Part shown: one piece after another, positions 1 to 9,263 of the stretch | How positions within the stretch are numbered: the first letter of the stretch is position 1 | Layout: the number at the start of each line of letters is the position of its first letter | Source: Rhodococcus erythropolis NBRC 15567 | GTDB lineage: Bacteria; Actinomycetota; Actinomycetes; Mycobacteriales; Mycobacteriaceae | NCBI RefSeq assembly: GCF_001552595.1 | Contig: NZ_BCRM01000001.1 | Coordinates: 186,001 to 250,000 of the forward strand | Reading direction: 5' to 3' | DNA length: 64,000 nt | Notes under the pieces: model-generated | Database searches by the model: none | The model's input: the letters and a program-made list of their open reading frames with translations, nothing else | What the model was told of the DNA's origin: nothing | Program-made: the position numbers and the translations under genes

Positions 1-927
1 CGAATTGCGTTCGACGAATTGACCGACGGGCGCGCAGTCACGGTGTATCCGCAACACGAGGTGCTCAAGGATCTGATCGCGCGACGTCTTGCTGACGGCG
101 GGGACATTCGATTCGGAGTGTCCGACGCGCAAGTGCACGATCACGAATCGGATCGCCCGAGTATCACTTTTGTCGATTCGGACGGAAACGACCAGAAGCT
201 CGGGTGCGCCCTGGTGGCCGGTTGCGACGGATCACGTACGCAAACGCGAAAGCTGATTCCCGAACCGTCGATCCGAACGGATCATTTCCGCCAGTATCCC
301 TTCGCGTGGTTCGGCATCCTGGCCGAGGCTCCGCCGTCATCGGAAGAATTGATCTACGCCAACCATGAGCGCGGGTTTGCACTGATCAGCACGCGGACGC
401 CCGAGGTGCAGCGTCATTACCTCCAGGTCGATCCGGACGACTCCGTGGACAACTGGTCCGACGATAGAATCTGGGACGAGCTGCACATGCGCGTCGACGG
501 TGAGGGCGCAGAGATCAAGGACGGCAGGATCTTTCAGAAATCGATCCTTCAGTTCCGCAGCTTCGTTTGTGAACCGATGCAGCACGGCAACCTGTTTCTT
601 GCCGGCGATGCGGCGCACACCGTGCCGCCGACCGGTGCAAAGGGTATGAATCTCGCGATCGCCGACGTTTACGCTCTGGCGAAGGCAATGGACAGTTTCT
701 TCACCTCGTCCGACCGAAAGATGTTGGACGGGTACACCGAAACGGTGCTGCCGCGTGTGTGGCGGACGCAGCACTTCTCGTGGTGGATGTCGTCGATGCT
801 CCATCGCTTGCCGGACGACAGCGGTTTCGGGCATCGCCGTCAATTGGCCGAGTTGGACATGGTCACGCGTTCGGTCGCCGGACGAACGCTGATCGCCGAG
901 AACTACGTCGGAACACCCTTGATCTAG
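1..927 (+). CDS. pobA: 4-hydroxybenzoate 3-monooxygenase, 3' part
   Basis: This is the C-terminal part (about 308 codons) of a flavoprotein aromatic hydroxylase. The reading frame is open from the first base, so the N-terminal FAD-binding Rossmann segment (roughly 90 residues against a family length near 395) lies outside the window. The flavin-binding motif GDAAHTVPPTGAKGMNLA is the PobA signature and differs from most other class A monooxygenases. PobA converts 4-hydroxybenzoate to protocatechuate with NAD(P)H and O2 in the cytoplasm, feeding the beta-ketoadipate pathway. No partner gene is visible because the upstream side is cut. The only doubt is whether it might be a closely related hydroxybenzoate hydroxylase of different specificity. 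Confidence 0.88.
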   Translation, partial: RIAFDELTDGRAVTVYPQHEVLKDLIARRLADGGDIRFGVSDAQVHDHESDRPSITFVDSDGNDQKLGCALVAGCDGSRTQTRKLIPEPSIRTDHFRQYPFAWFGILAEAPPSSEELIYANHERGFALISTRTPEVQRHYLQVDPDDSVDNWSDDRIWDELHMRVDGEGAEIKDGRIFQKSILQFRSFVCEPMQHGNLFLAGDAAHTVPPTGAKGMNLAIADVYALAKAMDSFFTSSDRKMLDGYTETVLPRVWRTQHFSWWMSSMLHRLPDDSGFGHRRQLAELDMVTRSVAGRTLIAENYVGTPLI

Positions 928-956
928 AGAGTTGTCGCAGATTTTGCGGTGCGTAA

Positions 957-1217
957 TCAGTGGAGCGGGGTGCCTTGATGGTGTACCAGTTGCCATCCGA
1001 CCGGGGCGCGGCGCCACAGGGATGTGCGCCGCGCACGACGCACGCCATGGAGTGAATCCCACTGTGTCAGGACGTATCCGTCGGCGATGATTCGACCGGT
1101 CAAGTTGTGAACTTCGATGCCGTCGCCGTCGATGGGTTCGTTTCGCAGTGATTCAACGGTCGACGGTAGGTCCCGGACGCTACCCGACGCACCTATCTCG
1201 GTGAAGACTTTGTGGGG
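957..1217 (-). pseudogene. DUF4440 / SnoaL-like (NTF2 fold) gene remnant
   Basis: An open stretch of 86 codons with no start codon follows an in-frame TGA at 1218-1220. Its translation contains EIGASG near the front and a C-terminal block with SLWRR, GWQLVHHQGTP and a final LH, which is the conserved core of DUF4440 proteins. The roughly 30 N-terminal residues expected for the family are absent. The only space upstream is about 50 bp before the ClC stop codon. The shifted frame around 1216-1240 reads HDPTK just before VFTEIGASG, so a frameshift near 1213 may have contributed. Read as a decayed gene; an intact gene with a non-canonical start seems less likely. Confidence 0.6.
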
Positions 1218-1268
1218 TCATGAATGCTCCTCTGCCTACGCATTGGTCGGGCACGGTGTCGATCGTGA

Positions 1269-2591
1269 TCATCGCAGAGGTGGGTGTCGAGTTTCCAACA
1301 TCCGTTCTCGGAGACTGTCGTAGATAGGTGCCGACCCTGCCGCGGTGGCGACGAATACCGCTGCCGCAGTGGCAGCGAGCATCGGAATTAGCGTCGACGT
1401 CACCGCTGTCATCTCGACCACGATCACGATGCCGGTGAACGGTGCGCGCACTACAGCGCCGAAGAAGGCAGCCATGCCGATGGTGGCCATGGTGACCGTG
1501 AGCCCGGCGTCCACTCCGGGCACGAAGCTCGACAGTCCGGTGAAGATCGACCCCCAGAGTGCGCCGAGTGCAAGTAAGGGAGCGAACAGTCCGCCGGGGG
1601 TTCCAGCGGCATACGAGAGCGGGCCAGTGAAGAACCGAACCGCCAAGTACAGCAGCAGGATCGGCAGTACGAAGGTCCTTCCGCCGACGATCATCTGTGC
1701 AAGAACGTCGCCGCCCCCACTGGCCAGCGGGTCGAGGAACAGCGTCAGGCCGATGGTGGCGCCGATCGTTGCGCCGATGACAGTCGGCGGGATCCTGTCG
1801 AGTCGTGCAACGGCGTCGAGTAGACCCAGAATCAAGCGGTTGTAGGCGATACCGAGTAGCCCCGTGAGGATTCCGAAGACGACAAACAGTGGCAAGAGTG
1901 CGAGTTGAGGCGTCGGGACGGTGCCGACCTCGAAATCGGGTTGGTCACCGATGACAAGTCGTGCACAGCCCACCGCGACCGAAACACCGAAAAGTGTTGG
2001 CAGCACGGTGCGCAGCCGAAATGAGTGCGTCACCTCCTCGCAGACGAACAGTGCCCCGGCGATCGGCGCGTTGAACGCGACGGCGAGTCCTGCTCCGGCC
2101 GTGGATGTTTGCAGCATGGCGACGTCCGGTTCGGCAAGGCGGGCCCGCCGTCCCGCTTCTGCCCCGATCGCCGCACCCATGTGTACGGTGGGGCCCTCGC
2201 GGCCGAGAACCAGACCGGAGCCGATCGCCAAGAGGCCGCCGATGAATCTGGCAGGCACGAGATTGATTCCCGGCGGTTTCGCTTCGCCGCGGGACACCGC
2301 CTCGACGTGCTGGATGCCGCTTCCCTTTGCGAGGGGGACTCGTCTGACGATCAGTACGGCCAGCACGGTGCACAAGGCCACCAGGACGACCGGCACGAGC
2401 CACCCGACGTACGGAACGTGATGCGCCCAATTCACGATCGTCCGACGGAGTTCGTCGGCCCTGATCAGACACCAACGGAACGCGCCGCCGACAAATCCGA
2501 CCCCGACGCCCGCGACCGCAGCGAGTAGACACAGCAAACTCAGTCCGCGGTTGGAGTCACGCGGTTCGGTGCCGCCGTCGTCCTCGGTCAT
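1269..2591 (-). CDS. ClC-family chloride channel or H+/Cl- exchanger
   Basis: A 440-residue integral membrane protein of the voltage-gated chloride channel (ClC) family. It shows the family selectivity motifs in order: GSGIQHVEAV (the GSGIP equivalent), GREGPTVHMGA with the gating glutamate preserved, and GGLFAPLLALG (GxFxP). Hydrophobic helices fill most of the protein and there is no C-terminal CBS pair, as in short bacterial ClCs. The chosen ATG has the purine-rich sequence AGGTAGGG about 8 bp upstream. An upstream in-frame ATG at 2648 would add 19 polar residues and has no better site. Bacterial ClCs move chloride across the inner membrane, often during acid stress; the exact mode cannot be told from sequence alone. 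Confidence 0.9.
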   Translation of the reverse strand: MTEDDGGTEPRDSNRGLSLLCLLAAVAGVGVGFVGGAFRWCLIRADELRRTIVNWAHHVPYVGWLVPVVLVALCTVLAVLIVRRVPLAKGSGIQHVEAVSRGEAKPPGINLVPARFIGGLLAIGSGLVLGREGPTVHMGAAIGAEAGRRARLAEPDVAMLQTSTAGAGLAVAFNAPIAGALFVCEEVTHSFRLRTVLPTLFGVSVAVGCARLVIGDQPDFEVGTVPTPQLALLPLFVVFGILTGLLGIAYNRLILGLLDAVARLDRIPPTVIGATIGATIGLTLFLDPLASGGGDVLAQMIVGGRTFVLPILLLYLAVRFFTGPLSYAAGTPGGLFAPLLALGALWGSIFTGLSSFVPGVDAGLTVTMATIGMAAFFGAVVRAPFTGIVIVVEMTAVTSTLIPMLAATAAAVFVATAAGSAPIYDSLRERMLETRHPPLR

Positions 2592-2705
2592 CGTGATCAG
2601 CCCTACCTGATGGTCACAACTCGCGACAGGTGAATTGAGCTTCCTCACCTTGGACGGTAACCCATCCCGATACCCGCAGTGTCGGATCGAGGTTGTGCAG
2701 CTGAG

Positions 2706-3326
2706 TCACAATTCGACAAGCAGGCTGATTCCGAGAACCGCCATCATCACGGCGATCAGAGCGTCGAGAATCCGCCAGGCGTTGGGTTTCGCAAAAAGCG
2801 GCGTCAGCAGACGTGCGCCGTAACCGAGGGCGCTGAACCAGACCACACTCGCGGTGATGGCACCGGCCGCAAACCACCAACGTCCGATTTCGCCGCGACC
2901 GTTGGCAATTGAACCCATGAGCACCACGGTGTCGAGGTAAACGTGTGGATTGAGCCAGGTGAGAGCCAATGCCATCGTGACGGCGGCCAGCCTCGAACCG
3001 TTGCCGTGCTGATCCGGCGCCAGCGTCTGGGGTCGAAGCGCCCGCTTGGCGGCGAAGATTGCATAGCTGAGGAGGAAGACCGCACCGGCGATACGAACGA
3101 ACGTGATCAGCGACGGTGCGTGTTCGAGGAGGGTCCCGATTCCGCTGATGCCTGCAAGGATCAGAATTGCGTCTGACAACGCGCACACTGCGACGATCGG
3201 GAGTACGTGCGATCGCGTCAGACCTTGGCGAAGAACAAACGCATTCTGGGCGCCGATTGCGACGATCAATGACAGTCCGACTCCGAAACCGACGAGGGCC
3301 GACGCAGGGTCGTTGGTGCTGAGCAT
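2706..3326 (-). CDS. lysE: LysE/ArgO-family basic amino acid exporter
   Basis: A 206-residue protein with about six hydrophobic segments and the family hallmark IGAQNAFVLRQG in the first helix region. This is the LysE branch (L-lysine/L-arginine efflux) rather than the RhtB branch. It is transcribed divergently from the LysR-type gene at 3402, the classical lysE-lysG arrangement of Corynebacterium, so export of basic amino acids when they accumulate is the likely role. The 75-bp gap between the two genes must hold both promoters and the regulator's operator. Substrate specificity is inferred from family and context. Confidence 0.88.
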   Translation of the reverse strand: MLSTNDPASALVGFGVGLSLIVAIGAQNAFVLRQGLTRSHVLPIVAVCALSDAILILAGISGIGTLLEHAPSLITFVRIAGAVFLLSYAIFAAKRALRPQTLAPDQHGNGSRLAAVTMALALTWLNPHVYLDTVVLMGSIANGRGEIGRWWFAAGAITASVVWFSALGYGARLLTPLFAKPNAWRILDALIAVMMAVLGISLLVEL

Positions 3327-3401
3327 GTTGTCGAGCCTGCCGCTCAGATTTCATTCAGTCCAGCTAATGATTCTTAGGACGCATCAGAGTAGCTTCAGAT
3401 T

Positions 3402-4295
3402 ATGTTGGATTTCGAGCAACTGAGGGCATTGCACGCTGCGGTCGACGAGGGAACCTTCGAGGCGGCGGCGCGGAAGTTACACATCACGCCTTCGGCGGTC
3501 AGCCAACGAATCAAAGCTCTCGAGACCTCGGTTGGCCGGATCCTGGTGCAGCGCACCAAACCCATCCAGGTCACCGATTCCGGGAGAGAAGTCCTGCGTC
3601 TTGCCCGTCAGATAGACGCACTGTCGCGTGACACCGTGCGAGAACTCGGTTTGGAAAACGGTTCGAACACCTTCGCCCGCGTCTCGATCGCGGTCAATGC
3701 CGATTCGCTGTCCACTTGGGTTCTCGGGGCCCTCGCGGAGTTCACGCAAGAAGTCAGTTTCGATTTTCATCTCGACGATCAAGACCACACCACCGACCTG
3801 CTGCGCGACGGTTCGGTCATGGCTGCCGTCACGTCGGTTGCGTCACCGATTCAAGGGTGTACCTCCAGTCGGTTGGGCATCATGCGGTATCGGCCGATGG
3901 CGAGCGCAGAGTTCTGCCGTCGCTGGTTCGCAGATGGTGTCACGGCCGAATCTCTTTCGGAGGCGCCGCTGGTGGTGTTCAATCGCAAGGATCTGCTGCA
4001 GGATCGGTACCTCGATCAAAAGGTCGGCCACCCGGCAGATCCGCCTCGCCATCTTGTTCCGTCATCGGCAGACTTCGTGGACGCCGTCAGACGGGGATAC
4101 GGGTGGGGGTTGATACCGGACCTGCAGTGCGGCGAAGACGATCGCGGCGGAGTGCTGATCGGATTCGATCCGGACTTCGTGGACGACGTTCCGCTGTACT
4201 GGCAGCAGTGGAAACTGTCGTCACCCGTCTTGCGCCGGATCTCCGAAGTGGTGACCCGACGTGCCCACGAAGTGTTGCATCAGCCCTCGATCTGA
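3402..4295 (+). CDS. lysG: LysG/ArgP-type LysR transcriptional regulator
   Basis: A 297-residue LysR-family regulator. The N-terminal winged helix (residues about 1-60) has the typical LDFEQLRALHAAVDEGTFEAAA opening and ITPSAVSQRIKALE recognition helix, followed by a periplasmic-binding-like effector domain. The sequence belongs to the ArgP/IciA/LysG subgroup, which senses lysine or arginine and activates the divergent exporter gene. Here the partner is the lysE gene on the other strand. The ATG at 3402 fits the family N-terminus exactly. A short hairpin follows the stop codon. Confidence 0.88.
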   Translation: MLDFEQLRALHAAVDEGTFEAAARKLHITPSAVSQRIKALETSVGRILVQRTKPIQVTDSGREVLRLARQIDALSRDTVRELGLENGSNTFARVSIAVNADSLSTWVLGALAEFTQEVSFDFHLDDQDHTTDLLRDGSVMAAVTSVASPIQGCTSSRLGIMRYRPMASAEFCRRWFADGVTAESLSEAPLVVFNRKDLLQDRYLDQKVGHPADPPRHLVPSSADFVDAVRRGYGWGLIPDLQCGEDDRGGVLIGFDPDFVDDVPLYWQQWKLSSPVLRRISEVVTRRAHEVLHQPSI

Positions 4296-4299
4296 TGTT

Positions 4300-4317
4300 C
4301 GCCGCCCTTGCGGCGTT
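4300..4317 (+). terminator. Hairpin after lysG
   Basis: CGCCGC, a 4-base CCTT loop and GCGGCG form a 6-bp GC stem just after the lysG stop, followed only by TT. It is short for an intrinsic terminator but well placed, isolating lysG from the acyl-CoA ligase operon 110 bp downstream. Confidence 0.5.
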
Positions 4318-4427
4318 GTGCTCAGGGAACAAAGAACCTGGATAAGTTGATCCCCTGAGACCGTTTCTTCGGCCGCAGGACGCCGATAGTGTTTTGAGTC
4401 ACACACGAATGAAAGGTGCTGACTCTC

Positions 4428-5900
4428 GTGGCGGACATCGGATATCTGGCTTGGGATCTTGCGGAGAAGTACGGGAAGAAGCCGTGCCTGCGGGACGACC
4501 ACGTCGAACTCACGTATGAAGAGTTCGCAGATCGTACGGAAGCTGTTGCCGCGCAATTGGCCGGACTCGGAATCGGACTCGGTGACGTGGTGGCGATCAT
4601 GCTGCCCAATCGCGTCGAGTTGCTGATCGCGATCATGGCTGCCTGGCGCATCGGTGCTGCAGCTACACCCATCAATCCGATGTTCACTGCGAACGAAGCG
4701 GATTACCAGATCGCGGACTCCGGGGCCGAGTTGGTCATCACCGCTACTGCCGATGCGCCCTCGGGCGGCCGTGCGGTGTTGGTCGTCGACGATCTGGCGA
4801 CAGTGCCGCCGACCGATCCCCGACCCGGAATCGATGTTGCAGCAGACGATCTGGCGTTACTCATCTACACCAGCGGCTCCACTGGACGGCCCAAGGGAGT
4901 GATGCTCACGCATTCCAACCTGCAGTTCATGGCTTCGTCGATGGGCAAGAACATCGGTGTTACCGGCGCGGATCACTGCCTGCTGATTCTGCCGTTGTTC
5001 CATGTCAACGCGATCTGCGTCAGCGTCCTGACGCCCTTGCTTGTCGGCGGACAGGTGAGTGTCACCGGGAAGTTCTCGGTTTCGAGATTCTTCGACGACG
5101 TTGCGCGGCTTCGCCCCACGTATTTCTCGGCGGTGCCGGCAATCTACGCGATGCTGACCTCGCAGCCGGAAGACGCCTCGATCAATACGTCATCTTTGAG
5201 ATTTGCCGTGTGCGGTGCGGCGCCGATCAGCAAGGAACTCCTCGAACGCGCGGAGCAGCGTTTCGGTTTCGTGATCGTGGAGGGTTACGGACTCACCGAG
5301 GGGACCTGTGCGTCGGCCTGTAATCCTGTGGAGGGCCTGCGCAAACTGGGTACGGTCGGCCCGGCGTTGCCCGGCCAGCAGATTGCCATTCTTGCCGAGG
5401 ACGGAACCTTTGCTCCCGTCGGAACTGCCGGAGAGGTGGTCATCAAGGGCGGCAACGTGATGCGTGGCTATCTGGGCAAGCCGGAGGAGACCGCGAAGAC
5501 CGTCAAGGATGGTTGGTTGCATACCGGCGACGTCGGGGTCCTCGACGAAGACGGCTACCTGACCCTGGTCGATCGCATCAAGGACATGATCATCCGTGGG
5601 GGCGAGAACATCTACCCCAAGGAGATCGAAAATTCGCTCGCCACACATCCTTCCGTGCTCGAGGCCGCCGTCATCGGCGCTCCGCACCAGGTCTACGGAG
5701 AGGTGCCAGTTGCCTATGTCGTTGCCTACCCCGACGCGCCCGTCACCGAAGGCGAACTGCTCGAACATGTCACGGCCTTGCTCACCCGAGTAAAGGTGCC
5801 AGTGGCGATCTACGTCGTCGATACGCTTCCCCGAAACCCGGTGGGCAAGATCGACAAACCCGGAATGAGACGAGCTTTGAGCGCAACTCCCGCTCACTAG
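4428..5900 (+). CDS. Acyl-CoA synthetase (class I adenylate-forming)
   Basis: A 490-residue AMP-dependent acyl/aryl-CoA ligase. The P-loop YTSGSTGRPKG is at residues 147-157, GYGLTEG at 286-292, HTGDVG at 365-370, the hinge region GGENIYPKEIE follows, and the catalytic lysine of the C-terminal domain is K474 in PRNPVGKID. The enzyme activates a carboxylic acid to acyl-AMP and then to acyl-CoA in the cytoplasm; the chain type is not readable. GTG at 4428 is preferred because the GAAAGG ribosome site lies 11 bp upstream; the GTG at 4416 would overlap that site. It is the first gene of an operon with a DUF3556 membrane protein and a desaturase-like oxidoreductase, suggesting modification of a lipid-like acid. 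Confidence 0.88.
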   Translation: MADIGYLAWDLAEKYGKKPCLRDDHVELTYEEFADRTEAVAAQLAGLGIGLGDVVAIMLPNRVELLIAIMAAWRIGAAATPINPMFTANEADYQIADSGAELVITATADAPSGGRAVLVVDDLATVPPTDPRPGIDVAADDLALLIYTSGSTGRPKGVMLTHSNLQFMASSMGKNIGVTGADHCLLILPLFHVNAICVSVLTPLLVGGQVSVTGKFSVSRFFDDVARLRPTYFSAVPAIYAMLTSQPEDASINTSSLRFAVCGAAPISKELLERAEQRFGFVIVEGYGLTEGTCASACNPVEGLRKLGTVGPALPGQQIAILAEDGTFAPVGTAGEVVIKGGNVMRGYLGKPEETAKTVKDGWLHTGDVGVLDEDGYLTLVDRIKDMIIRGGENIYPKEIENSLATHPSVLEAAVIGAPHQVYGEVPVAYVVAYPDAPVTEGELLEHVTALLTRVKVPVAIYVVDTLPRNPVGKIDKPGMRRALSATPAH

Positions 5901-5985
5901 TCCCTTCCCCGTAATACCAGCACAACTCGACGACGTGCGTCGAGTCGATCCGTCATGCCCACATTCCGTATTTCAGGAGCACATC

Positions 5986-7833
5986 ATGGGATTCAAAGAA
6001 GGAAACTTCCCTCCCGTCGATCCGGCAACCTTCATGGACAAGCCGTTTCTCGAGCGTCTGCGTGACATGTCCACGCACTGGGTGGATTACGGCTTCGGTA
6101 CACCGAAGATGGTCCACACCGTCTACATCATGAAACTGTTGTTCCTCTACCTGGCAGCTGGAACAGCCGTTGCCACTTTGACTTCCGGCCTCTCGTGGTT
6201 CGACATCGGATCATGGTGGAACCAGCCGATCGTCTACCAGAAACTCATCATCTGGACCATGATGCTCGAAATCCTGGGCCTGGCAGGGTCTTGGGGTCCA
6301 TTGGCCGGCCACTTCAAACCGATGACCGGTGGAGTTCTCTACTGGATCCGCCCCGGCACGATTCGCCTTCCACCGTGGCCGGGCAAGGTGCCGCTCACCT
6401 CGGGTGACACCCGCACGGTGTTCGACGTCTTCATCTACGTCGCCGTAGTCGCCAATCTTCTTGTTGCCGCGGTTCTTCCCGGCGTTCACACCGCAGGAAT
6501 CGATTCGGCAATCGCCGACAATGCCGGACTGGTACGCCCGACGGTCTTGTACTCCTTCCTCGTGCTCATGGTGATTCTCGGGTTGCGGGACAAGGTGCCC
6601 TTCATCGCTGCCCGTAGTGAGCAGTACCTGCCGGCGATCTTCTTCTTCACGTTCCTGCCCTTCGTCGACATGATTCTGGCGCTCAAACTGCTGATCGTCA
6701 TGGTGTGGATCGGTGCCGGTGTCTCGAAGTTCGGCCGTCACTTCTCGCTGGTGGTCCCCCCGATGCTCAGCAATACGCCGTGGATCCCGTCGAAGAAGAT
6801 CAAGCGTGCGCACTACCGGAATTTCCCGGAGGATCTGCGACCCTCGCACCTCGGCGGCGGGGTCGCACACGTGGCCGGAACGATGGTCGAAATCGTCACT
6901 CCGTTGATACTGCTGTTCTCGACGAACAAGACACTCACCATCCTCGCCGTGATCCTCATGGTCGGATTCCATCTCTTCATCGCGTCGACCTTCCCGCTGG
7001 CTGTTCCGCTGGAATGGAATCTTCTGTTCGCTTACGCCTCGGTCTTCCTGTTCCTGGGCTTCCCGGCGTGGGACGGCTACGGCCTCGGCGCCATGTCTTC
7101 ACCCTGGATCACAGCGGGAATTATTGCAGCCCTTGCTTTCTTCCCCATTCTCGGAAACCTTCGACCCGATCTGGTGTCGTTCCTGCCGTCGATGCGTCAG
7201 TACGCCGGCAACTGGGCATCTGCGACGTGGGCATTCGCGCCGGGCGCCGAAGCAAAGATCGACCAGTACATCAAGCGTCCGTCGCCGGATACGCGTAATC
7301 AGTTGATGACGATGTACCCCGAAGATGTGTCCGATGTCGTTCTGCATCAGCTGTTGGGCTGGCGTTCCATGCACAGCCAGGGGCGTGCACTGTTCTCACT
7401 GATGATCAGGCACCTCGGCGACGACATCAACACGTACTCGCTGCGGGAAGCCGAGTTCATGTGCAACTCCATCGTCGCCTTCAACTTCGGTGACGGGCAC
7501 CTGCACGATGCGAAGTTGATCGCCGCCATTCAGCGTCGCTGCAATTTCGCGCCCGGCGAGTTCCTGGTGACCTGGATCGAATCGCAGCCCATCCACAAGG
7601 GAACGCAGGAGTACCAGGTGATCGACGCAGCTCTCGGCGTCATCGAACGAGGTACTTTCAAGGTCGCCGACGCAGTTGCCGAACAACCGTGGTTGCCGAA
7701 CGGGCCCATTCCGTTCGACGTTCAGTGGACACTGGACGTACGGGCCGACCGCGCGGCAACAGATCCGCAGGTTGTCTCCGAGCCGAAGATGCGTACGAGG
7801 GCCAGCGGTAGCGAGCAAGAGGTGAGTAAGTGA
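5986..7833 (+). CDS. DUF3556 polytopic membrane protein
   Basis: A 615-residue protein that I assign to DUF3556, an actinobacterial family of unknown function. The first 45 residues are cytosolic and polar (GFKEGNFPPVDPATFMDK). Around ten hydrophobic segments then span roughly residues 45-410, with HFKPMTGGVLYWIRPG between two of them. A soluble C-terminal domain of about 200 residues follows, including NSIVAFNFGDGHLHDAKL. The start is set by AGGAGC 6 bp before the ATG. The gene overlaps the next by 4 bp, so it is translationally coupled to a FAD oxidoreductase, and it follows an acyl-CoA ligase. A role in membrane-bound lipid or quinone modification is a guess from context only. Confidence 0.72.
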   Translation: MGFKEGNFPPVDPATFMDKPFLERLRDMSTHWVDYGFGTPKMVHTVYIMKLLFLYLAAGTAVATLTSGLSWFDIGSWWNQPIVYQKLIIWTMMLEILGLAGSWGPLAGHFKPMTGGVLYWIRPGTIRLPPWPGKVPLTSGDTRTVFDVFIYVAVVANLLVAAVLPGVHTAGIDSAIADNAGLVRPTVLYSFLVLMVILGLRDKVPFIAARSEQYLPAIFFFTFLPFVDMILALKLLIVMVWIGAGVSKFGRHFSLVVPPMLSNTPWIPSKKIKRAHYRNFPEDLRPSHLGGGVAHVAGTMVEIVTPLILLFSTNKTLTILAVILMVGFHLFIASTFPLAVPLEWNLLFAYASVFLFLGFPAWDGYGLGAMSSPWITAGIIAALAFFPILGNLRPDLVSFLPSMRQYAGNWASATWAFAPGAEAKIDQYIKRPSPDTRNQLMTMYPEDVSDVVLHQLLGWRSMHSQGRALFSLMIRHLGDDINTYSLREAEFMCNSIVAFNFGDGHLHDAKLIAAIQRRCNFAPGEFLVTWIESQPIHKGTQEYQVIDAALGVIERGTFKVADAVAEQPWLPNGPIPFDVQWTLDVRADRAATDPQVVSEPKMRTRASGSEQEVSK

Positions 7834-9263
7834 CAAAGGCCGTAGTCGTCGGCAGCGGGCCCAATGGGCTCGCTGCCGCGGTACACCTCGCACGTAGCGG
7901 TGTGGACGTGCAGGTGCTCGAGGCTGCCGACCAGATCGGCGGAGGCACCCGCTCCGGTCCGATCGACGTGCCGGGGTTGATTCACGATCACTGCTCGGCG
8001 TTTCACCCGATGGGTATCGGCTCGCCGTACCTGTCAAAGCTGGACCTCGAGCGATACGGGCTGATCTGGAGATGGGCAGAGGTGGACTGCGCGCATCCGC
8101 TCGACAACGGGGACGCCGGTGTTCTGTACCGCTCGCTGGAGCAGACGGCGGCGGGACTCGGCGCGGACGGACCTCGATGGCAACGCATGTTCGGTGACTT
8201 GTCGACGGGATTCGATGCATTGGCGTCCGACCTGATGCGCCCGATCGTCAATGTCCCGCGGCATCCGCTGCGGCTCGCAGCTTTCGGTCCGCGAGCGCTG
8301 CTTCCGGCAACCGTGACCGCGAAGTTGTGGAAGACCGACAAAGGGAAGGCGCTGTTCGGCGGGGTTGCCGCGCACGCCTTCTATCCACTCAACCGTCCGG
8401 CCACCTCGGCGGTGGGATTGATGATCACTGCTGCTGGTCACCGCTACGGTTGGCCGGTTGCCGAGGGAGGTTCGCGTTCGATCACCGACGCCATGGCCGC
8501 GATGCTCCTCGATCACGGCGGCAAGATCGACACCGGCATTCGGGTTCGCACGGCCTCCGAGATTCCGGACGCCGATGTTGTTCTGCTGGATGTCAATCCG
8601 GGGGGTGCGCTCGAAATCCTGGGCGATCGACTCCCGGGCCGAGTGGCGAGAGCCTATCGAAAGTTCAAGCAGGCTCCCGGAGCGTTCAAGGTCGATTTTG
8701 CGATCGAAGGTCATGTGCCGTGGACCAATCCGGATTGCGCTCGGGCCGGAACTGTCCATCTGGCAGGTGGTTTCGACGAAATCGTGGCCGCTGAGCGTGA
8801 GACGAATTCAGGCCGCATGCCGGACCGGCCGTTCGTGCTCCTCGGTCAGCAATACCTGGCTGATCCCACCCGATCCGCCGGGAACGTTCATCCGCTGTAC
8901 GCCTATGCGCACGTGCCACACGGATATGCCGGCGACGCTACAGAGGCGATCATTCGTCAGATCGAGAGGTTTGCGCCAGGATTCCGGGATCAGATCGTCG
9001 CGACATCGAGCAGTGGTACAGCTGACCTGGCACAAGACAATCCGAATCAGGTAGGCGGCGACATCATCGGAGGTGCCAACACCGAACTTCAGGTTGTCTT
9101 GCGTCCGCGCGTGGCAGTCGATCCGTACAGCACGGGGATCGCGGGCACTTACCTGTGCTCGGCCTCGACCCCGCCGGGTGCCGGAGCACATGGAATGTGC
9201 GGGTACAACGCGGCCGAATCGGCTCTGAAGTACCTGCGACGAAAGGGTGCGGAAGTTCTGTGA
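7830..9263 (+). CDS. Phytoene-desaturase-like NAD(P)/FAD-dependent oxidoreductase
   Basis: A 477-residue flavoprotein of the CrtI/amine-oxidase superfamily. The N-terminal dinucleotide fold VVVGSGPNGLAAAVHLARSG starts at residue 5, followed by EAADQIGGGTRSG. The C-terminal FAD-contact segment is YLCSASTPPGAGAHGMCGYNAA. Relatives include carotene desaturases and retinol saturases, so desaturation or saturation of a polyene or isoprenoid is possible, but no carotenoid genes (crtB, crtE) are nearby and the true substrate is unknown. GTG at 7830 overlaps the previous stop by 4 bp, with GCAAGAGG just upstream. The gene in turn overlaps the following regulator by 4 bp. Confidence 0.82.
   Translation: MTKAVVVGSGPNGLAAAVHLARSGVDVQVLEAADQIGGGTRSGPIDVPGLIHDHCSAFHPMGIGSPYLSKLDLERYGLIWRWAEVDCAHPLDNGDAGVLYRSLEQTAAGLGADGPRWQRMFGDLSTGFDALASDLMRPIVNVPRHPLRLAAFGPRALLPATVTAKLWKTDKGKALFGGVAAHAFYPLNRPATSAVGLMITAAGHRYGWPVAEGGSRSITDAMAAMLLDHGGKIDTGIRVRTASEIPDADVVLLDVNPGGALEILGDRLPGRVARAYRKFKQAPGAFKVDFAIEGHVPWTNPDCARAGTVHLAGGFDEIVAAERETNSGRMPDRPFVLLGQQYLADPTRSAGNVHPLYAYAHVPHGYAGDATEAIIRQIERFAPGFRDQIVATSSSGTADLAQDNPNQVGGDIIGGANTELQVVLRPRVAVDPYSTGIAGTYLCSASTPPGAGAHGMCGYNAAESALKYLRRKGAEVL

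Noticed and set aside
337..1062. Long minus-strand open frame over pobA
   Set aside because: It mirrors the codon pattern of pobA; the peptide is rich in Arg, His and Pro with no family resemblance.
1345..2532. Several 160-195 residue frames on both strands over the ClC gene
   Set aside because: Shadows of a GC-rich gene; the ClC frame has all family motifs.
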